The notes: generated by a model not told the origin, from the letters alone. A stretch of 64,000 nt of DNA from Flavobacterium oncorhynchi (GCF_002217355.1 NZ_MUHA01000022.1:22476-86475); one strand, 5' to 3'. Positions 44,739-54,289 are shown, counted from the stretch's first letter. Translations and numbers: made by a program.

Positions 44739-45794
44739 ATGGATTTTATAAAAAACATAACCCCAAAAAGAATCTTGACTCATAGTTTGTTTTGGCTTGT
44801 CTTTTTGATCATACATTTCGTCACAAAAAGTTTTGACTATAAAAAGTATGATGACCTCATTTATATCTTTCTTTCTGAAACAATCATTCAGGCTATTGGC
44901 GCATATATCCTGATTTATTTTTTAATACCTAAACTGCTCATCCAAAAAAAATACATTCATTTTGCTATCCTTTTCACTATTTGGTTGTACCTCGTTTTTG
45001 TGCTGCTCACAACCTTTAAATATTTTTATCTGGAACCCCGCTTTCCTTTGTATTATTCAGAATGGGATAAATGTCCTGATACATTAGTTCATAGATTAAG
45101 CAGCTTCAGGTTGTTCTTTACAAAAACGATTTGGTTGTTTTTCCCTGCTTCAGTTATTGGATTAATTCGTTTTTACAAAAATCAGCAGCATCTTTCCAAA
45201 GTAGAGGAAGAAAAAAAATCAATGGAACTCAAAACCTTAAAAAACCAGCTGAACCCTCATTTCCTATTTAATACTTTAAACAACTTATACACTTTAACAC
45301 TAAAAAAAGATGATAAAGCACCTGAAGTAATTGCTAAACTATCTGAAATTCTAGACTTTGTGTTATATCGATGTAATGAAGATTATGTTTCTATCGAAAA
45401 AGAAATTGCTTTAATTGAGAATTACATTGCTTTGGAAAAACTCCGCTACAGCGAAAACAGATTAGATATTTCATTTACCAAAGACATTCAGGAAAGCAAT
45501 AAAATTTCTCCTTTAATCGTATTAACTTTTATTGAAAATGCTTTTAAACACGGTGTAATTAATGAAACAGAAAAAGCCTCAATTCGGTTAAAATTAGAAA
45601 GCAAAAAACAGCAGATTATTTTTAGTATTGAGAATACAAAACCTCAAAACGATTTTGCCGCAATTTCAAACAAGTCAAAAATAGGTTTAATAAATGTTCG
45701 TAAACAACTTGATTTGTTGTATCCCAAAAAACACAAAATAGAAATCAGAGAAACACAAACGCACTATACTGCAAAACTCTGCCTTACTCTTTAA
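44739..45794 (+). CDS. Sensor histidine kinase, LytS/YehU type
   Basis: 351 residues. Four hydrophobic helices in 1-150 form the membrane sensor, followed by a coiled coil and the His_kinase domain (PF06580) with the phosphorylatable H174 in LKNQLNPHFLFNTLNNLYTL. A short ATPase domain with FIENAFKHGVINE (N box) and KIGLINVRKQLDLLYP completes it. Pairs with the LytTR regulator 67 bp downstream. No periplasmic sensor domain; the signal is unknown. Confidence 0.94.
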   Translation: MDFIKNITPKRILTHSLFWLVFLIIHFVTKSFDYKKYDDLIYIFLSETIIQAIGAYILIYFLIPKLLIQKKYIHFAILFTIWLYLVFVLLTTFKYFYLEPRFPLYYSEWDKCPDTLVHRLSSFRLFFTKTIWLFFPASVIGLIRFYKNQQHLSKVEEEKKSMELKTLKNQLNPHFLFNTLNNLYTLTLKKDDKAPEVIAKLSEILDFVLYRCNEDYVSIEKEIALIENYIALEKLRYSENRLDISFTKDIQESNKISPLIVLTFIENAFKHGVINETEKASIRLKLESKKQQIIFSIENTKPQNDFAAISNKSKIGLINVRKQLDLLYPKKHKIEIRETQTHYTAKLCLTL

Positions 45795-45861
45795 TTTACC
45801 TTATTGTGTAACAGTACTAATAGAGTAACTATAAAAAAGTGATTGAACTAAATTCAAAAAA

Positions 45862-46560
45862 ATGAAACATAAATGCATTATAGTTGACGATGAACCTTTA
45901 GCAAGAGAATTAATCGCTTCACATTTAGCAAATTTTGAAAACTTTGAACTAATTGATTCTTTCGAAAATGCACTGAAAGCCTATACTTTCTTAGAAAACA
46001 ATGTTGTCGATCTTATTTTTTTAGATATAGAAATGCCTTTATTAAAAGGAAACGATTTTTTAAAGAAATTGAAGAATCCTCCAAAAGTAATTTTCACTAC
46101 TGCTTATCGAGAATATGCGTTAGAAGGATATGAACTAAATGCAATTGACTATCTCTTAAAACCAATTACTTTTGATCGTTTTTTTGTTTCAATTGAAAAA
46201 TTCAGGCAATTACAAACTCCTAAAAAAGAAAATAATTCAACGACTGAAAACTACATTTTTGTAACAAGCGGGAATAAAAATATTAAAATTATTCTAGATG
46301 AAATATTGTTTATTGAAAGTCTCAAAGATTACATAACAATACATCTCGAAAATGGCAGGTCGTATCACATCAAACAAAATATTTCTGTTTTTGAAAAGTT
46401 ATTAAACCCAGATTTTGTTCGTGTTCACCGCTCATTCATTATTCAGACAAAAAAATTGACTTCTTATTCCAAAAATGAAATTGAAATAAATTCTATTGAA
46501 ATCCCTATTGGTAATAGCTACAAAGAAAACTGGTTAAATCACTTAAATACAATTATCTAA
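45862..46560 (+). CDS. LytTR-family response regulator
   Basis: 232 residues: a receiver domain with phospho-acceptor D55 (VDLIFLDIEMP), the acidic pocket VDDEP near 8-12, FTTAYREYALEGYE and the conserved Lys in YLLKPITFDRF, then a LytTR DNA-binding domain from about 130 (YIFVTSGNKNIKIILDEILFIESLKDYITIHLENGR and RVHRSFII). Standard partner of the upstream kinase. Confidence 0.95.
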   Translation: MKHKCIIVDDEPLARELIASHLANFENFELIDSFENALKAYTFLENNVVDLIFLDIEMPLLKGNDFLKKLKNPPKVIFTTAYREYALEGYELNAIDYLLKPITFDRFFVSIEKFRQLQTPKKENNSTTENYIFVTSGNKNIKIILDEILFIESLKDYITIHLENGRSYHIKQNISVFEKLLNPDFVRVHRSFIIQTKKLTSYSKNEIEINSIEIPIGNSYKENWLNHLNTII

Positions 46561-46710
46561 CAAAAAAAGCATTACTTTTTCAGAATTTCCAAAAACTAAA
46601 TATCGTAATATTTTTCTTATAATATTGATTACGAGTACCATACACTTGTTAAAAAACTTATTTTGCTGTTTTAAAAACTTCTAATAACATTTCGTAAAAA
46701 AACATCCCTT

Positions 46711-46718
46711 TAAATTTG
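46711..46718 (+). promoter_or_regulatory. -7 promoter element of the orphan gene
   Basis: TAAATTTG, an exact TAnnTTTG match, 29 bases before the ATG at 46747. No clear -33. Confidence 0.45.
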
Positions 46719-46746
46719 TCTTAAAATAATTTAACACATTAATCAA

Positions 46747-47478
46747 ATGAGGAATTTAAACAATGTCCCTAAAATAATTTTAGAATCAAAAAGTATCGGT
46801 CATTCAATTGATTTTACATGGACTAGGAAGAAAATAGACAAATTTCTAGATCCTCTTGAACAAAATCAAGAGTTGGAAAATGCATTAACACATATTAATC
46901 ATAAAGGCTCTATTGGTCTTACTGCGGCATTATTAGAATGGATTTATTGGCGCTTTACTGGATTCACGCAAGCAACAAATGACACCCAAAAACGAATTGA
47001 AGCTCTTTGGTGCTCTATTAATAACCGAGAGCAGACAAATCCTTTATTGTTTGATACCGAACTTGAAATTCCTGCCGTAGGTCCTGTTGATGGTGCATTA
47101 TGGATTGCTTTAATGAACGTGACTATGATTGATGTTAGATATAGAAAAGGATCTTATTTTTTACAAAATGAACTTCTAGGATTAGCATTATTAGCGCGTC
47201 ATATTACTCCAAAAAAGAAAACTTTTGACAAATGGCTTAGCAGCACAATCTCTAACTTAGTTTCACTTTACCCTTGTACTTATAGTTTTATTGATTTAGA
47301 CGAATCTGACGAATCAGTTTACAATTCATCAAATGAGCCTGTAATATGCCGTGATTTTTTCTTTGATCCCGAGTTTAAATACAGTCTTGAAGCATCAGAA
47401 AATGCAATTCACAATTTTATTGATAATTTAGATCTCAAAGCAAATCCTTTTTTGAATTCTGCCAAAAAGGCATCCTAA
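46747..47478 (+). CDS. Conserved-looking protein of unknown function
   Basis: 243 residues, no signal peptide or membrane segment. I do not recognise a family. The sequence looks globular and mostly helical: GSIGLTAALLEWIYWRFTGF, NDTQKRIEALWCSINNR, IPAVGPVDGALWIALMNVTMIDVRYRKGSYFLQNELLGLALLARHITPKKKTFDKWLSS. The composition matches its neighbours. It is a single gene with a promoter candidate and shares a bidirectional terminator with rsmG. A hypothetical entry is all the sequence supports. Confidence 0.8.
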   Translation: MRNLNNVPKIILESKSIGHSIDFTWTRKKIDKFLDPLEQNQELENALTHINHKGSIGLTAALLEWIYWRFTGFTQATNDTQKRIEALWCSINNREQTNPLLFDTELEIPAVGPVDGALWIALMNVTMIDVRYRKGSYFLQNELLGLALLARHITPKKKTFDKWLSSTISNLVSLYPCTYSFIDLDESDESVYNSSNEPVICRDFFFDPEFKYSLEASENAIHNFIDNLDLKANPFLNSAKKAS

Positions 47479-47496
47479 ACAACCTAATATTAACTC

Positions 47497-47536
47497 AAAA
47501 AATAACCCGAAAGAAAACTCATTCGGGTTATTTTTT
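47497..47536. terminator. Bidirectional terminator between the orphan gene and rsmG
   Basis: AAAAATAACCCGAA, 10-nt loop, TTCGGGTTATTTTT between convergent genes. Confidence 0.9.
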
Positions 47537-47543
47537 GTTTAAT

Positions 47544-48173
47544 CTAAGCTTTAAATTTTAAAGGCAGATGAACCACTTTTTTAGTTTCAAAAAATTCATC
47601 GTCAAATATTTCTGCTAAGTCATACAAAGTAGTATTTGGAAAATCTTTTAATTCTTCTGTCAGATCTCCCCCTTTCAAATACAAAATTCCGTTTTTCAAA
47701 GTATGCTTGTTCTGCTTTTTAATTTTATCTTTTATCCAAGAAACAAAATCTGGCATATTGGTTACGGCACGGCTGACAATAAAATCAAAATCCCCTTTTA
47801 CTAATTCTGCACGCTTTTGTTCCGCTTTTACGTTCTTTAATTCTAATGTATCGACAACACCTTGAACTACTTTTATTTTTTTTGCGATTACATCAATTAA
47901 ATAAAAACGTGTTTCAGGAAAAAGAATCGCCAACGGAATTCCAGGAAAACCTCCCCCAGTTCCAACATCAAGAACTGTTGCTCCCGGCTCAAATTTCATA
48001 ATTTTAGCAATTCCTAAAGAATGCAAAATGTGTTTTGTATATAAGGCATCAATGTCTTTTCTAGAAATTACGTTGATTTTTTCATTCCAATCGTGGTATA
48101 AAAAGTCTAATTTTTGAAATTGTTCGATTTGAAGATCGGTCAAATCAGGAAAATATTTCAATATCTCATCCAT
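47544..48173 (-). CDS. rsmG: 16S rRNA (guanine-527-N7) methyltransferase RsmG
   Basis: 209 residues, the family length. SAM-binding motif VLDVGTGGGFPGIPLAILFP and ISRKDIDALYTKHILHSLG are diagnostic, with KADIVSRAVTNMPDFVSW-type signature (here DFIVSRAVTNMPDF). Methylates G527 in the 530 loop of 16S rRNA. The start is supported by a -7 element TACTTTTG at 48190-48197 (minus), 17 bases upstream. Confidence 0.96.
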   Translation of the reverse strand: MDEILKYFPDLTDLQIEQFQKLDFLYHDWNEKINVISRKDIDALYTKHILHSLGIAKIMKFEPGATVLDVGTGGGFPGIPLAILFPETRFYLIDVIAKKIKVVQGVVDTLELKNVKAEQKRAELVKGDFDFIVSRAVTNMPDFVSWIKDKIKKQNKHTLKNGILYLKGGDLTEELKDFPNTTLYDLAEIFDDEFFETKKVVHLPLKFKA

Positions 48174-48189
48174 TGCTCTAAATTTTTAA

Positions 48190-48197
48190 CAAAAGTA
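48190..48197 (-). promoter_or_regulatory. -7 promoter element of rsmG
   Basis: Minus-strand TACTTTTG, an exact match. Divergent from the desaturase promoter 57 bp away. Confidence 0.65.
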
Positions 48198-48221
48198 CTA
48201 CTTTACGATTGAAATATTTAA

Positions 48222-48240
48222 CTCAATTTTGCAAATTGAG
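48222..48240. promoter_or_regulatory. Candidate operator upstream of the desaturase gene
   Basis: CTCAATTTTGCAAATTGAG is a perfect 8-bp inverted repeat around TGC, covering the expected -33 region of the desaturase promoter and lying between two divergent promoters. Fits a homodimeric repressor of the TetR or MarR class; the regulator is not identifiable here. Confidence 0.5.
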
Positions 48241-48253
48241 AATTTATAATAAT

Positions 48254-48261
48254 TACCTTTG
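48254..48261 (+). promoter_or_regulatory. -7 promoter element of the desaturase gene
   Basis: TACCTTTG, an exact TAnnTTTG match, 20 bases before the ATG. Confidence 0.65.
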
Positions 48262-48280
48262 AAACCTATTTAAATTAATT

Positions 48281-49378
48281 ATGAATAACACTGCTCCAAC
48301 TTTTGCAAGGCAAGACAATCTGAAGTTCTTCAGAACACTTAACTCTCGGGTAAACAATTACTTTAAAGAGAACAACATTCAAAAGACCGGAAACTGGAAG
48401 CTGCACTTAAAAGCTGTTATTCTGTTCGCGGTTTTTCTTACTCCGTATTTTTTAATCCTTACACTTAATATGCCTTTTTGGGTAATGCTGCTTTTATCGA
48501 TCGTAATTGGTATTGGTATGGCTGGTGTTGGAATGAATGTAATGCATGATGGAAATCATGGATCGTATTCTAATATAAACTGGATTAACAAATTTATGGG
48601 AGGTACTATTTATGTACTGGCAGGAAATGTTTATAACTGGCAGGTACAGCATAATGTGCTTCATCATACGTATACCAACATTCCTGGGCATGACGAAGAT
48701 TTAGACGCTGGAAGAATTATCCGTTTTACTCAAGATGCAAAATGGCATAGTTTTCATCGTTTTCAACATTATTACTCTGTTTTCTTATATGGACTTTTGA
48801 CTTTCAATTGGGCAATTACAACCGATTTTAAGCAAATGAGAAACTACCTTAGAAGAAAATTATCTTATGGTGAACCAAAAAGCCCAAAAATTCTTTGGAC
48901 AACTTTAATCATAACCAAAATCATATATGTTTCTATTTGGATTGTTTTACCAATTGTAATAGGAATTACTTGGTGGAAAGTTCTTCTTGGCTTTTTCGTA
49001 ATGCACTACACTGCGGGATTAATCTTAAGTGTTGTTTTTCAATTGGCTCACGTTGTAGAACACACAACAAATCCAACTCCAAATGAATTAGGAGAAATGG
49101 ACAATACTTGGGCAATTCACCAATTGTTTACTACAACAAATTTTGCTCCAAAAAATGCAATTGTTAACTGGTACACAGGAGGATTGAATCATCAAATCGA
49201 ACATCATATTTTTCCAAATATAAGTCACATACATTATGGTAAAATTGCAAAAATCGTAAAAGAAACTGCAAAGGAATGTAACTTACCATATTATGAATAC
49301 AAAACAATGCGAAGTGCTATTATTGCACACTTTAAGCATTTACGCGATTTAGGAATGAAACCTGAATTATCAGTTTAA
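48281..49378 (+). CDS. Membrane fatty-acid desaturase
   Basis: 365 residues with four transmembrane helices. Three histidine boxes bind the di-iron site: HDGNH (starting H89), HNVLHH, and HQIEHH (H304-H309). The last box with Gln, and VVEHTTNP before it, resemble linoleoyl-CoA or front-end desaturases, but no cytochrome b5 domain is present. It inserts a double bond into acyl chains to adjust membrane fluidity; position specificity is not readable. A perfect palindrome overlaps its promoter. Confidence 0.94.
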   Translation: MNNTAPTFARQDNLKFFRTLNSRVNNYFKENNIQKTGNWKLHLKAVILFAVFLTPYFLILTLNMPFWVMLLLSIVIGIGMAGVGMNVMHDGNHGSYSNINWINKFMGGTIYVLAGNVYNWQVQHNVLHHTYTNIPGHDEDLDAGRIIRFTQDAKWHSFHRFQHYYSVFLYGLLTFNWAITTDFKQMRNYLRRKLSYGEPKSPKILWTTLIITKIIYVSIWIVLPIVIGITWWKVLLGFFVMHYTAGLILSVVFQLAHVVEHTTNPTPNELGEMDNTWAIHQLFTTTNFAPKNAIVNWYTGGLNHQIEHHIFPNISHIHYGKIAKIVKETAKECNLPYYEYKTMRSAIIAHFKHLRDLGMKPELSV

Positions 49379-49406
49379 GCTAAAAAAATCTATTAATAAT
49401 AACCTT

Positions 49407-49432
49407 CCTTAATTAAAAGTTGAAAATTAAGG
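49407..49432. terminator. AT-rich hairpin after the desaturase gene
   Basis: CCTTAATT / AATTAAGG with a 10-nt loop. It may end desaturase transcription or lie in the aminotransferase leader; no T-run follows, so the role is uncertain. Confidence 0.4.
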
Positions 49433-49450
49433 ACATTCAAAATTTTTATA

Positions 49451-50641
49451 ATGAACCATATTCTTTCAGACAGAATCAACAACCTTGCGACTTCACAAAC
49501 ATTGGCAATGGCAGCATTAGCTCGCGAATTAAAAGCTCAAGGAAAAGACATTATCAGTTTAAGTTTAGGTGAGCCTGACTTTAATACACCTGACTTTATT
49601 AAAGAAGCTGTTAAAAAAGCAGTAGACGAAAATTATAGCACATATTCTCCAGTAGAAGGTTACCTTGAATTAAGAGAAGCAATCTGCAGAAAATTTAAAA
49701 GAGACAACGGATTAGAGTACAAACCAACTCAAATCGTAGTTTCTACAGGAGCAAAACAATCTTTATACAACATTGCACAAGTAATGTTAAACGATGGTGA
49801 CGAAGTTATTTTACCAGCACCTTACTGGGTTTCTTATTTCGAAATCGTAAAACTTTCAGGAGGAGTTCCTGTTGAAGTTCCAACTTCTGTAGATACAGAT
49901 TTCAAGATTACACCAGAACAATTAGAAGCTGCTATCACACCAAAAACAAAAATGATGTGGTTTTCTTCTCCTTGTAATCCGTCAGGTTCTGTTTACAGTA
50001 GAGAAGAATTAACAGCGCTTGCAAAAGTTTTAGAAAAACACCCAAATATTTACGTAGTTGCTGACGAAATTTATGAGCACATCAATTTCTCAGGAACTTT
50101 CTGCAGTATCGGTTCAATCCCAGGAATGTTAGAAAGAACAATCACTGTAAACGGAGTTGCAAAAGCTTTCGCCATGACAGGATACAGAATTGGTTATATT
50201 GGAGCTCCAGAATTTATCGCAAAAGCCTGTACAAAAATTCAAGGACAAGTAACATCTGGAGCAAATTCTGTAGCACAACGCGCTACAATTACAGCAGTAG
50301 ATGCAGATCCAAGTGTATTAAACCACATGGTTCAGGCTTTCCACACACGTAGAGATTTAGTTGTTGGATTATTAAAAGAAATTCCAGGAGTAAAAATCAA
50401 CGTTCCAGAGGGAGCTTTTTACGTTTTCCCAGACGTTTCTTCTTTCTTCGGAAAAACTTTAAAAGGAACTGAAATTAAAGATGCAAACGACGTTTCTATG
50501 TATCTTTTAGCTGAAGCCAATGTTGCAACCGTAACTGGAGACGCTTTTGGAAATCCAAATTGCATTCGTTTCTCTTACGCAACAAGCGACGATATTTTAA
50601 AAGAAGCATTACGCAGAATCAAAGAAGCTTTGACTGTATAA
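49451..50641 (+). CDS. Pyridoxal-phosphate aminotransferase (aspartate aminotransferase, class I)
   Basis: 396 residues of the AAT-I family I-gamma. Key elements: SLGEPDFNTPDFIKEA near the N-terminus, STGAKQSLYNIAQVML (PLP phosphate region), SSPCNPSGSVYSREEL, VADEIYEHINFS (Asp-PLP), VNGVAKAFAMTGYRIGY with the Schiff-base Lys, and the carboxylate-binding Arg in IRFSYATS. Transfers amino groups between aspartate and 2-oxoglutarate or a related pair. No promoter match found. Confidence 0.93.
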   Translation: MNHILSDRINNLATSQTLAMAALARELKAQGKDIISLSLGEPDFNTPDFIKEAVKKAVDENYSTYSPVEGYLELREAICRKFKRDNGLEYKPTQIVVSTGAKQSLYNIAQVMLNDGDEVILPAPYWVSYFEIVKLSGGVPVEVPTSVDTDFKITPEQLEAAITPKTKMMWFSSPCNPSGSVYSREELTALAKVLEKHPNIYVVADEIYEHINFSGTFCSIGSIPGMLERTITVNGVAKAFAMTGYRIGYIGAPEFIAKACTKIQGQVTSGANSVAQRATITAVDADPSVLNHMVQAFHTRRDLVVGLLKEIPGVKINVPEGAFYVFPDVSSFFGKTLKGTEIKDANDVSMYLLAEANVATVTGDAFGNPNCIRFSYATSDDILKEALRRIKEALTV

Positions 50642-50661
50642 CAACATAAATAAGTTTTATT

Positions 50662-50719
50662 AAAAACGGCTTAAGGTTCAAAAGTTTCATCACTTTTATA
50701 CTTTAAGCTGTTTTTTTTT
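50662..50719 (+). terminator. Terminator after the aminotransferase gene
   Basis: AAAACGGCTTAA and TTAAGCTGTTTT arms (one G-U pair) around an inner AAAAG/CTTTT hairpin, then a T-run. Confidence 0.8.
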
Positions 50720-50813
50720 ATGCTAACTACTTAGTCTTTTGACGAAGTAGTTTTTTATTTATTGTTAAAATGAAAAAAAATCCTACTTTCGTTGTAACCA
50801 AAACAAATCGAAA

Positions 50814-51851
50814 ATGAAAAAAACACTACTCATAATTTTATTAACTTTTATTGTAATTAGTTGCTCGAGCGAAGAAACTCCTGCTCCTACTGCACCAGAA
50901 GGTAATGTCCCGACTGAACCTATTATACCATCAATACCTCCAATCGTCAAAGCTCAACTTAAACCAGCAATTACTAACAATATTAAATCATTAACAGCAA
51001 AGAAAGCTGAAGATGATTTAAAATTAGTAAAAAGAGTTTATTATTATAAAAATGTGCCTAACTTCAGCCAGGAAGCCGCTATTAAAGATTCATTAAATAC
51101 ATTTAAGGACACCCTGACTCGTTGGTGGGGAAGTAGAACTGATTATGAGTATGATGAAAAAAAACAATTAAAATCGACTAAAAAATACTTAGCTGGTTTT
51201 AATGGCAATCAGGCAAGTACCAATATAGATTTCATGGATACTTTTACTTATTCTAACGGAAAAGTAAATACCACTACCGAGGACAGATATTTGTACGACA
51301 CAAGAGGTAATATTAGCGAATTAAATACCAAAGACGGTATTACTGTTCAATATTCTTATGATGATTTAGATAGAATCACTCAAGCAAAAAGATATGTACC
51401 ATACAACAATATTAACTTCCCTAACATTTCAGGTCATAGGTTTATAATAGACTTAGTTCACATGGATCTGGGTGATAACAAAACTAAAGTTTTAGCATTT
51501 TACTGGATGCAAACTTATGACAAAACAGGTCACCTCGTAGCTGGCCAAGAACATTATAGCCTTAATGAAGATGTATATAATGTTGATACTAGTAAACCCG
51601 GAGTTTATGCAAATGAAGCCTGGTATAAAATATCAGGTTACCCAATTCTAAATTATATGAAAACTCAGGGTGAGGATTATAGTAACTACTTATGCACACC
51701 AACTACTCACATAACAAATTGGCTTTGGTATGCCAATAGACCAATAAAGGAGTATTATATTTATAATAAAGAAGGTTATCTCATTAAACAGATCACTACA
51801 ACAGATTACACAAATGGAACAGCTTCTTCAATAACTATATTTGAATATTAA
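50814..51851 (+). CDS. Lipoprotein with RHS/YD-repeat-like sequences
   Basis: 345 residues. Lipobox VISC with Cys 17 followed by a Pro/Glu-rich tether (EETPAPTAPEGNVPTEP). The body contains YD-type units typical of RHS-like repeats: YDEKKQLKSTKKYLAG, YLYDTRGNISELNTKDGITVQYSYDDLDRITQAKRYV and YYIYNKEGYLIKQITTTDYTNG. Such Bacteroidota lipoproteins are of unknown function. Single gene with its own terminator. Confidence 0.85.
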   Translation: MKKTLLIILLTFIVISCSSEETPAPTAPEGNVPTEPIIPSIPPIVKAQLKPAITNNIKSLTAKKAEDDLKLVKRVYYYKNVPNFSQEAAIKDSLNTFKDTLTRWWGSRTDYEYDEKKQLKSTKKYLAGFNGNQASTNIDFMDTFTYSNGKVNTTTEDRYLYDTRGNISELNTKDGITVQYSYDDLDRITQAKRYVPYNNINFPNISGHRFIIDLVHMDLGDNKTKVLAFYWMQTYDKTGHLVAGQEHYSLNEDVYNVDTSKPGVYANEAWYKISGYPILNYMKTQGEDYSNYLCTPTTHITNWLWYANRPIKEYYIYNKEGYLIKQITTTDYTNGTASSITIFEY

Positions 51852-51910
51852 CTTCAAAACAATATCGTACAAATACCCTTTTTTTTTTGTATTTAATAAA
51901 GTCAACATTA

Positions 51911-51944
51911 AAAAGCTTCGACCTTTAAGTTCGAAGCTTTTATT
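51911..51944 (+). terminator. Terminator after the YD-repeat lipoprotein gene
   Basis: AAAAGCTTCGA, 9-nt loop, TCGAAGCTTTT and a T-rich tail. Confidence 0.88.
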
Positions 51945-52052
51945 TTTAGTATAACTCAAAAAAAATCCCACTATCACTAGTAAACTCGAATAATTTATTA
52001 GACCTTTGCACACTTTTTTTCGGGAATACCACAAAAGTCTAAAGTTTTAGAA

Positions 52053-53921
52053 ATGAAGAAGAAAATCGAAATATTAGCTCCTGCTAGAGATTTAATTGGA
52101 GGAATCGCAGCCATAAATAGTGGTGCCGATGCTGTATATATTGGTGCGCCGCAATTTGGTGCACGTTCTAATGCAAACAACTCTATTGAAGATGTTGCCG
52201 AACTGGTAAAATACGCACACTTATTTAACGCACAGGTTTTTGTGGTTATGAATACCATTTTGTACGACAACGAATTAGAAACGTGTCGCGCCATGATTTG
52301 GGAGTTATATGATATTGGTGTTGATGCCTTGATTATTCAAGATATGGCGATTATGGAAATGGACTTGCCTCCTATCGTACTTCACGCCAGCACACAAGCC
52401 AATAATCGTGATGCCGATAAAATTAAATTCTTAAAAGATGCTGGTATTAAACGTGTGGTTTTAGCACGCGAATTAAACTTGCATCAAATTAAAACTATCT
52501 ACGACGAAGCTGATGTTGAATTAGAGTTTTTCGTAACCGGAGCTTTATGTGTTTCTTTCAGCGGAAATTGTTATATGAGTGTTGCCAACGGAGAACGCAG
52601 TGCCAATCGCGGTTCTTGCGCACAAAACTGCCGTTTACCTTACAACTTAATCGATGGAAACGGAGAAACTTTAATCAAAAACAGTCACTTGCTTTCGATA
52701 AAAGATTTAGATGTTTCAGATCAGATTCCGAATTTGATTGAAGCTGGAATCGTTTCTTTCAAAATCGAAGGAAGATTGAAAGATGTAGCTTACGTTAAAA
52801 ACAACGTTTCTTATTTACGTCAAAAATTAGACAGTTATTTAGAAGGAAGCGACAAATACATCAAAGCTTCTTCAGGAAAATGCACCTATACTTTTGATTC
52901 TACTTTAAATAGAACTTTTAATCGTGGTTATACCGATTATTTCGTAAACGAAAGACATAGTTCTATTGGTTCTTGGGAAAGCCCAAAATCAAAAGGCCAA
53001 TATATTGGTAAATTAATCAGAACTATTGGAAACGCTTACGAAATCGAAAACGGTGAATTATTAAACAACGGTGACGGACTTTGCTTCATCAATGAAAATA
53101 ATGAAGCTGATGGAATCTACGTAAACAAAGCCGAAAACGGAAAAGTATATCCAAACGTTTTAAAAGAAATAAAAGACGGAACTTTTATTTACCGTAATAA
53201 CGATATAGCTTTCATCAAAATTGTAGAAAGAGAAGACAGTGCCATCCGTAAAATCGGAACGACTTTACTACTTACCGAAAACGAAAACGGTTTTGAATTA
53301 ATCGCAACCGACGAAGATGGAAATGTAAGTACTGTCATTTTAGAGCACTCAAAAGAGCAAACTAAAACTGGCGAATCAATCGAAGAAAACATAAGAGTTC
53401 AATTGGCAAAAACTGGTTTTACACCTTATAGCGCTGACGAAATCAACATTATGTTTTCTCAAAACTGGTTCCTTCCTATTTCAAAAATCAACGAAATGAG
53501 AAGAACCGTTTACGAACAGTTATCAGAAATTCGTTTGGCAAATTACAAACGTGAAGAACACCAATTGGTAAAAACGTCACATCCGTATCCTGAAACCAAA
53601 TTGGATTTCATGTACAACGTTTCAAACAAAACCGCTCGTAAATTCTACGAACGCCACGGTGTAACTGAAATCGAAAAAGCATTTGAATTACAATGGGATC
53701 CAGGAAAATCTCGTGTAATGACAACCAAATATTGTATCAAATACGAATTAAAAAAATGTCCGATACACCAAAAAGATATTGTTGGCGTAAAAGTTAAAGA
53801 ACCTTTGGTTTTAAAACAGGGAGAATTGGAATACAAACTAAAATTCAACTGTAAACCCTGCGAGATGGAAATCTGGGAAAAAGATGCAGAATTTGAAATT
53901 GAAGAAGATCATTTTCATTAG
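52053..53921 (+). CDS. Peptidase U32-family protein (RlhA/TrhP-like)
   Basis: 622 residues, the longer U32 architecture. The N-terminal U32 domain has IEILAPARDLIGGIAAINSGADAVYIGAPQFGAR, LHASTQANNRDADK, and the Cys cluster FVTGALCVSFSGNCYMSVANGERSANRGSCAQNCRLPY characteristic of the family. A C-terminal region has further cysteines (KKCPIH, NCKPCEM), possibly iron-sulfur related. Members hydroxylate RNA: TrhP acts on tRNA U34 and RlhA on 23S C2501. The length is closer to RlhA, but I cannot choose between substrates. Confidence 0.92.
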   Translation: MKKKIEILAPARDLIGGIAAINSGADAVYIGAPQFGARSNANNSIEDVAELVKYAHLFNAQVFVVMNTILYDNELETCRAMIWELYDIGVDALIIQDMAIMEMDLPPIVLHASTQANNRDADKIKFLKDAGIKRVVLARELNLHQIKTIYDEADVELEFFVTGALCVSFSGNCYMSVANGERSANRGSCAQNCRLPYNLIDGNGETLIKNSHLLSIKDLDVSDQIPNLIEAGIVSFKIEGRLKDVAYVKNNVSYLRQKLDSYLEGSDKYIKASSGKCTYTFDSTLNRTFNRGYTDYFVNERHSSIGSWESPKSKGQYIGKLIRTIGNAYEIENGELLNNGDGLCFINENNEADGIYVNKAENGKVYPNVLKEIKDGTFIYRNNDIAFIKIVEREDSAIRKIGTTLLLTENENGFELIATDEDGNVSTVILEHSKEQTKTGESIEENIRVQLAKTGFTPYSADEINIMFSQNWFLPISKINEMRRTVYEQLSEIRLANYKREEHQLVKTSHPYPETKLDFMYNVSNKTARKFYERHGVTEIEKAFELQWDPGKSRVMTTKYCIKYELKKCPIHQKDIVGVKVKEPLVLKQGELEYKLKFNCKPCEMEIWEKDAEFEIEEDHFH

Positions 53922-53943
53922 GATTATTTAACCGCAACGTTTT

Positions 53944-54074
53944 TTAACCGCAAAGAACGCAAAGGAATACGCAAGGTTCGCAAAGATTTTAAAATAATCT
54001 TTGCGAACCTTTTTATTTACTTAAAAACGAAACCTTGCGTTCTTTGCGTAATTCTTTGCGGACTTTGCGGTTAA
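53944..54074. repeat. CCGCAAAG-type palindromic element
   Basis: Nested inverted repeat. The outer arms begin TTAACCGCAAAG (53944) and end CTTTGCGGTTAA (54074); the inner hairpin is AAGGTTCGCAAAGATT / AATCTTTGCGAACCTT (about 53974-54015). A partial third arm of the same family lies at 54290-54332. Confidence 0.85.
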
Positions 54075-54099
54075 ATTAATTCTGTTATTTCCACAATCT

Positions 54100-54199
54100 T
54101 GTCATTTCGACGAAGGAGAAATCTTCGCAAGTAACTCCGTTCCAATAAGCCAATCTTTGTAGAGCTACTCGTGGAGATTTCTCCTCCGTCGAAATGACA
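54100..54199. repeat. TGTCATTTCGAC-type palindromic element
   Basis: 25-bp arms at 54100-54124 and 54175-54199 (TGTCATTTCGACGAAGGAGA and complement, about 24 of 25 matching) enclose a 50-nt loop. A related composite is at 61470-61661; both are followed by AACTGTATGG. Located between two CCGCAAAG-type arms. Confidence 0.87.
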
Positions 54200-54289
54200 A
54201 ACTGTATGGCTACTTAATGTAATAATCTGCTGAATCTCCAAAATCTGCGTGAGAAATTCTCTGAGCTCTTTTTAACTTAAAAACAAAAA

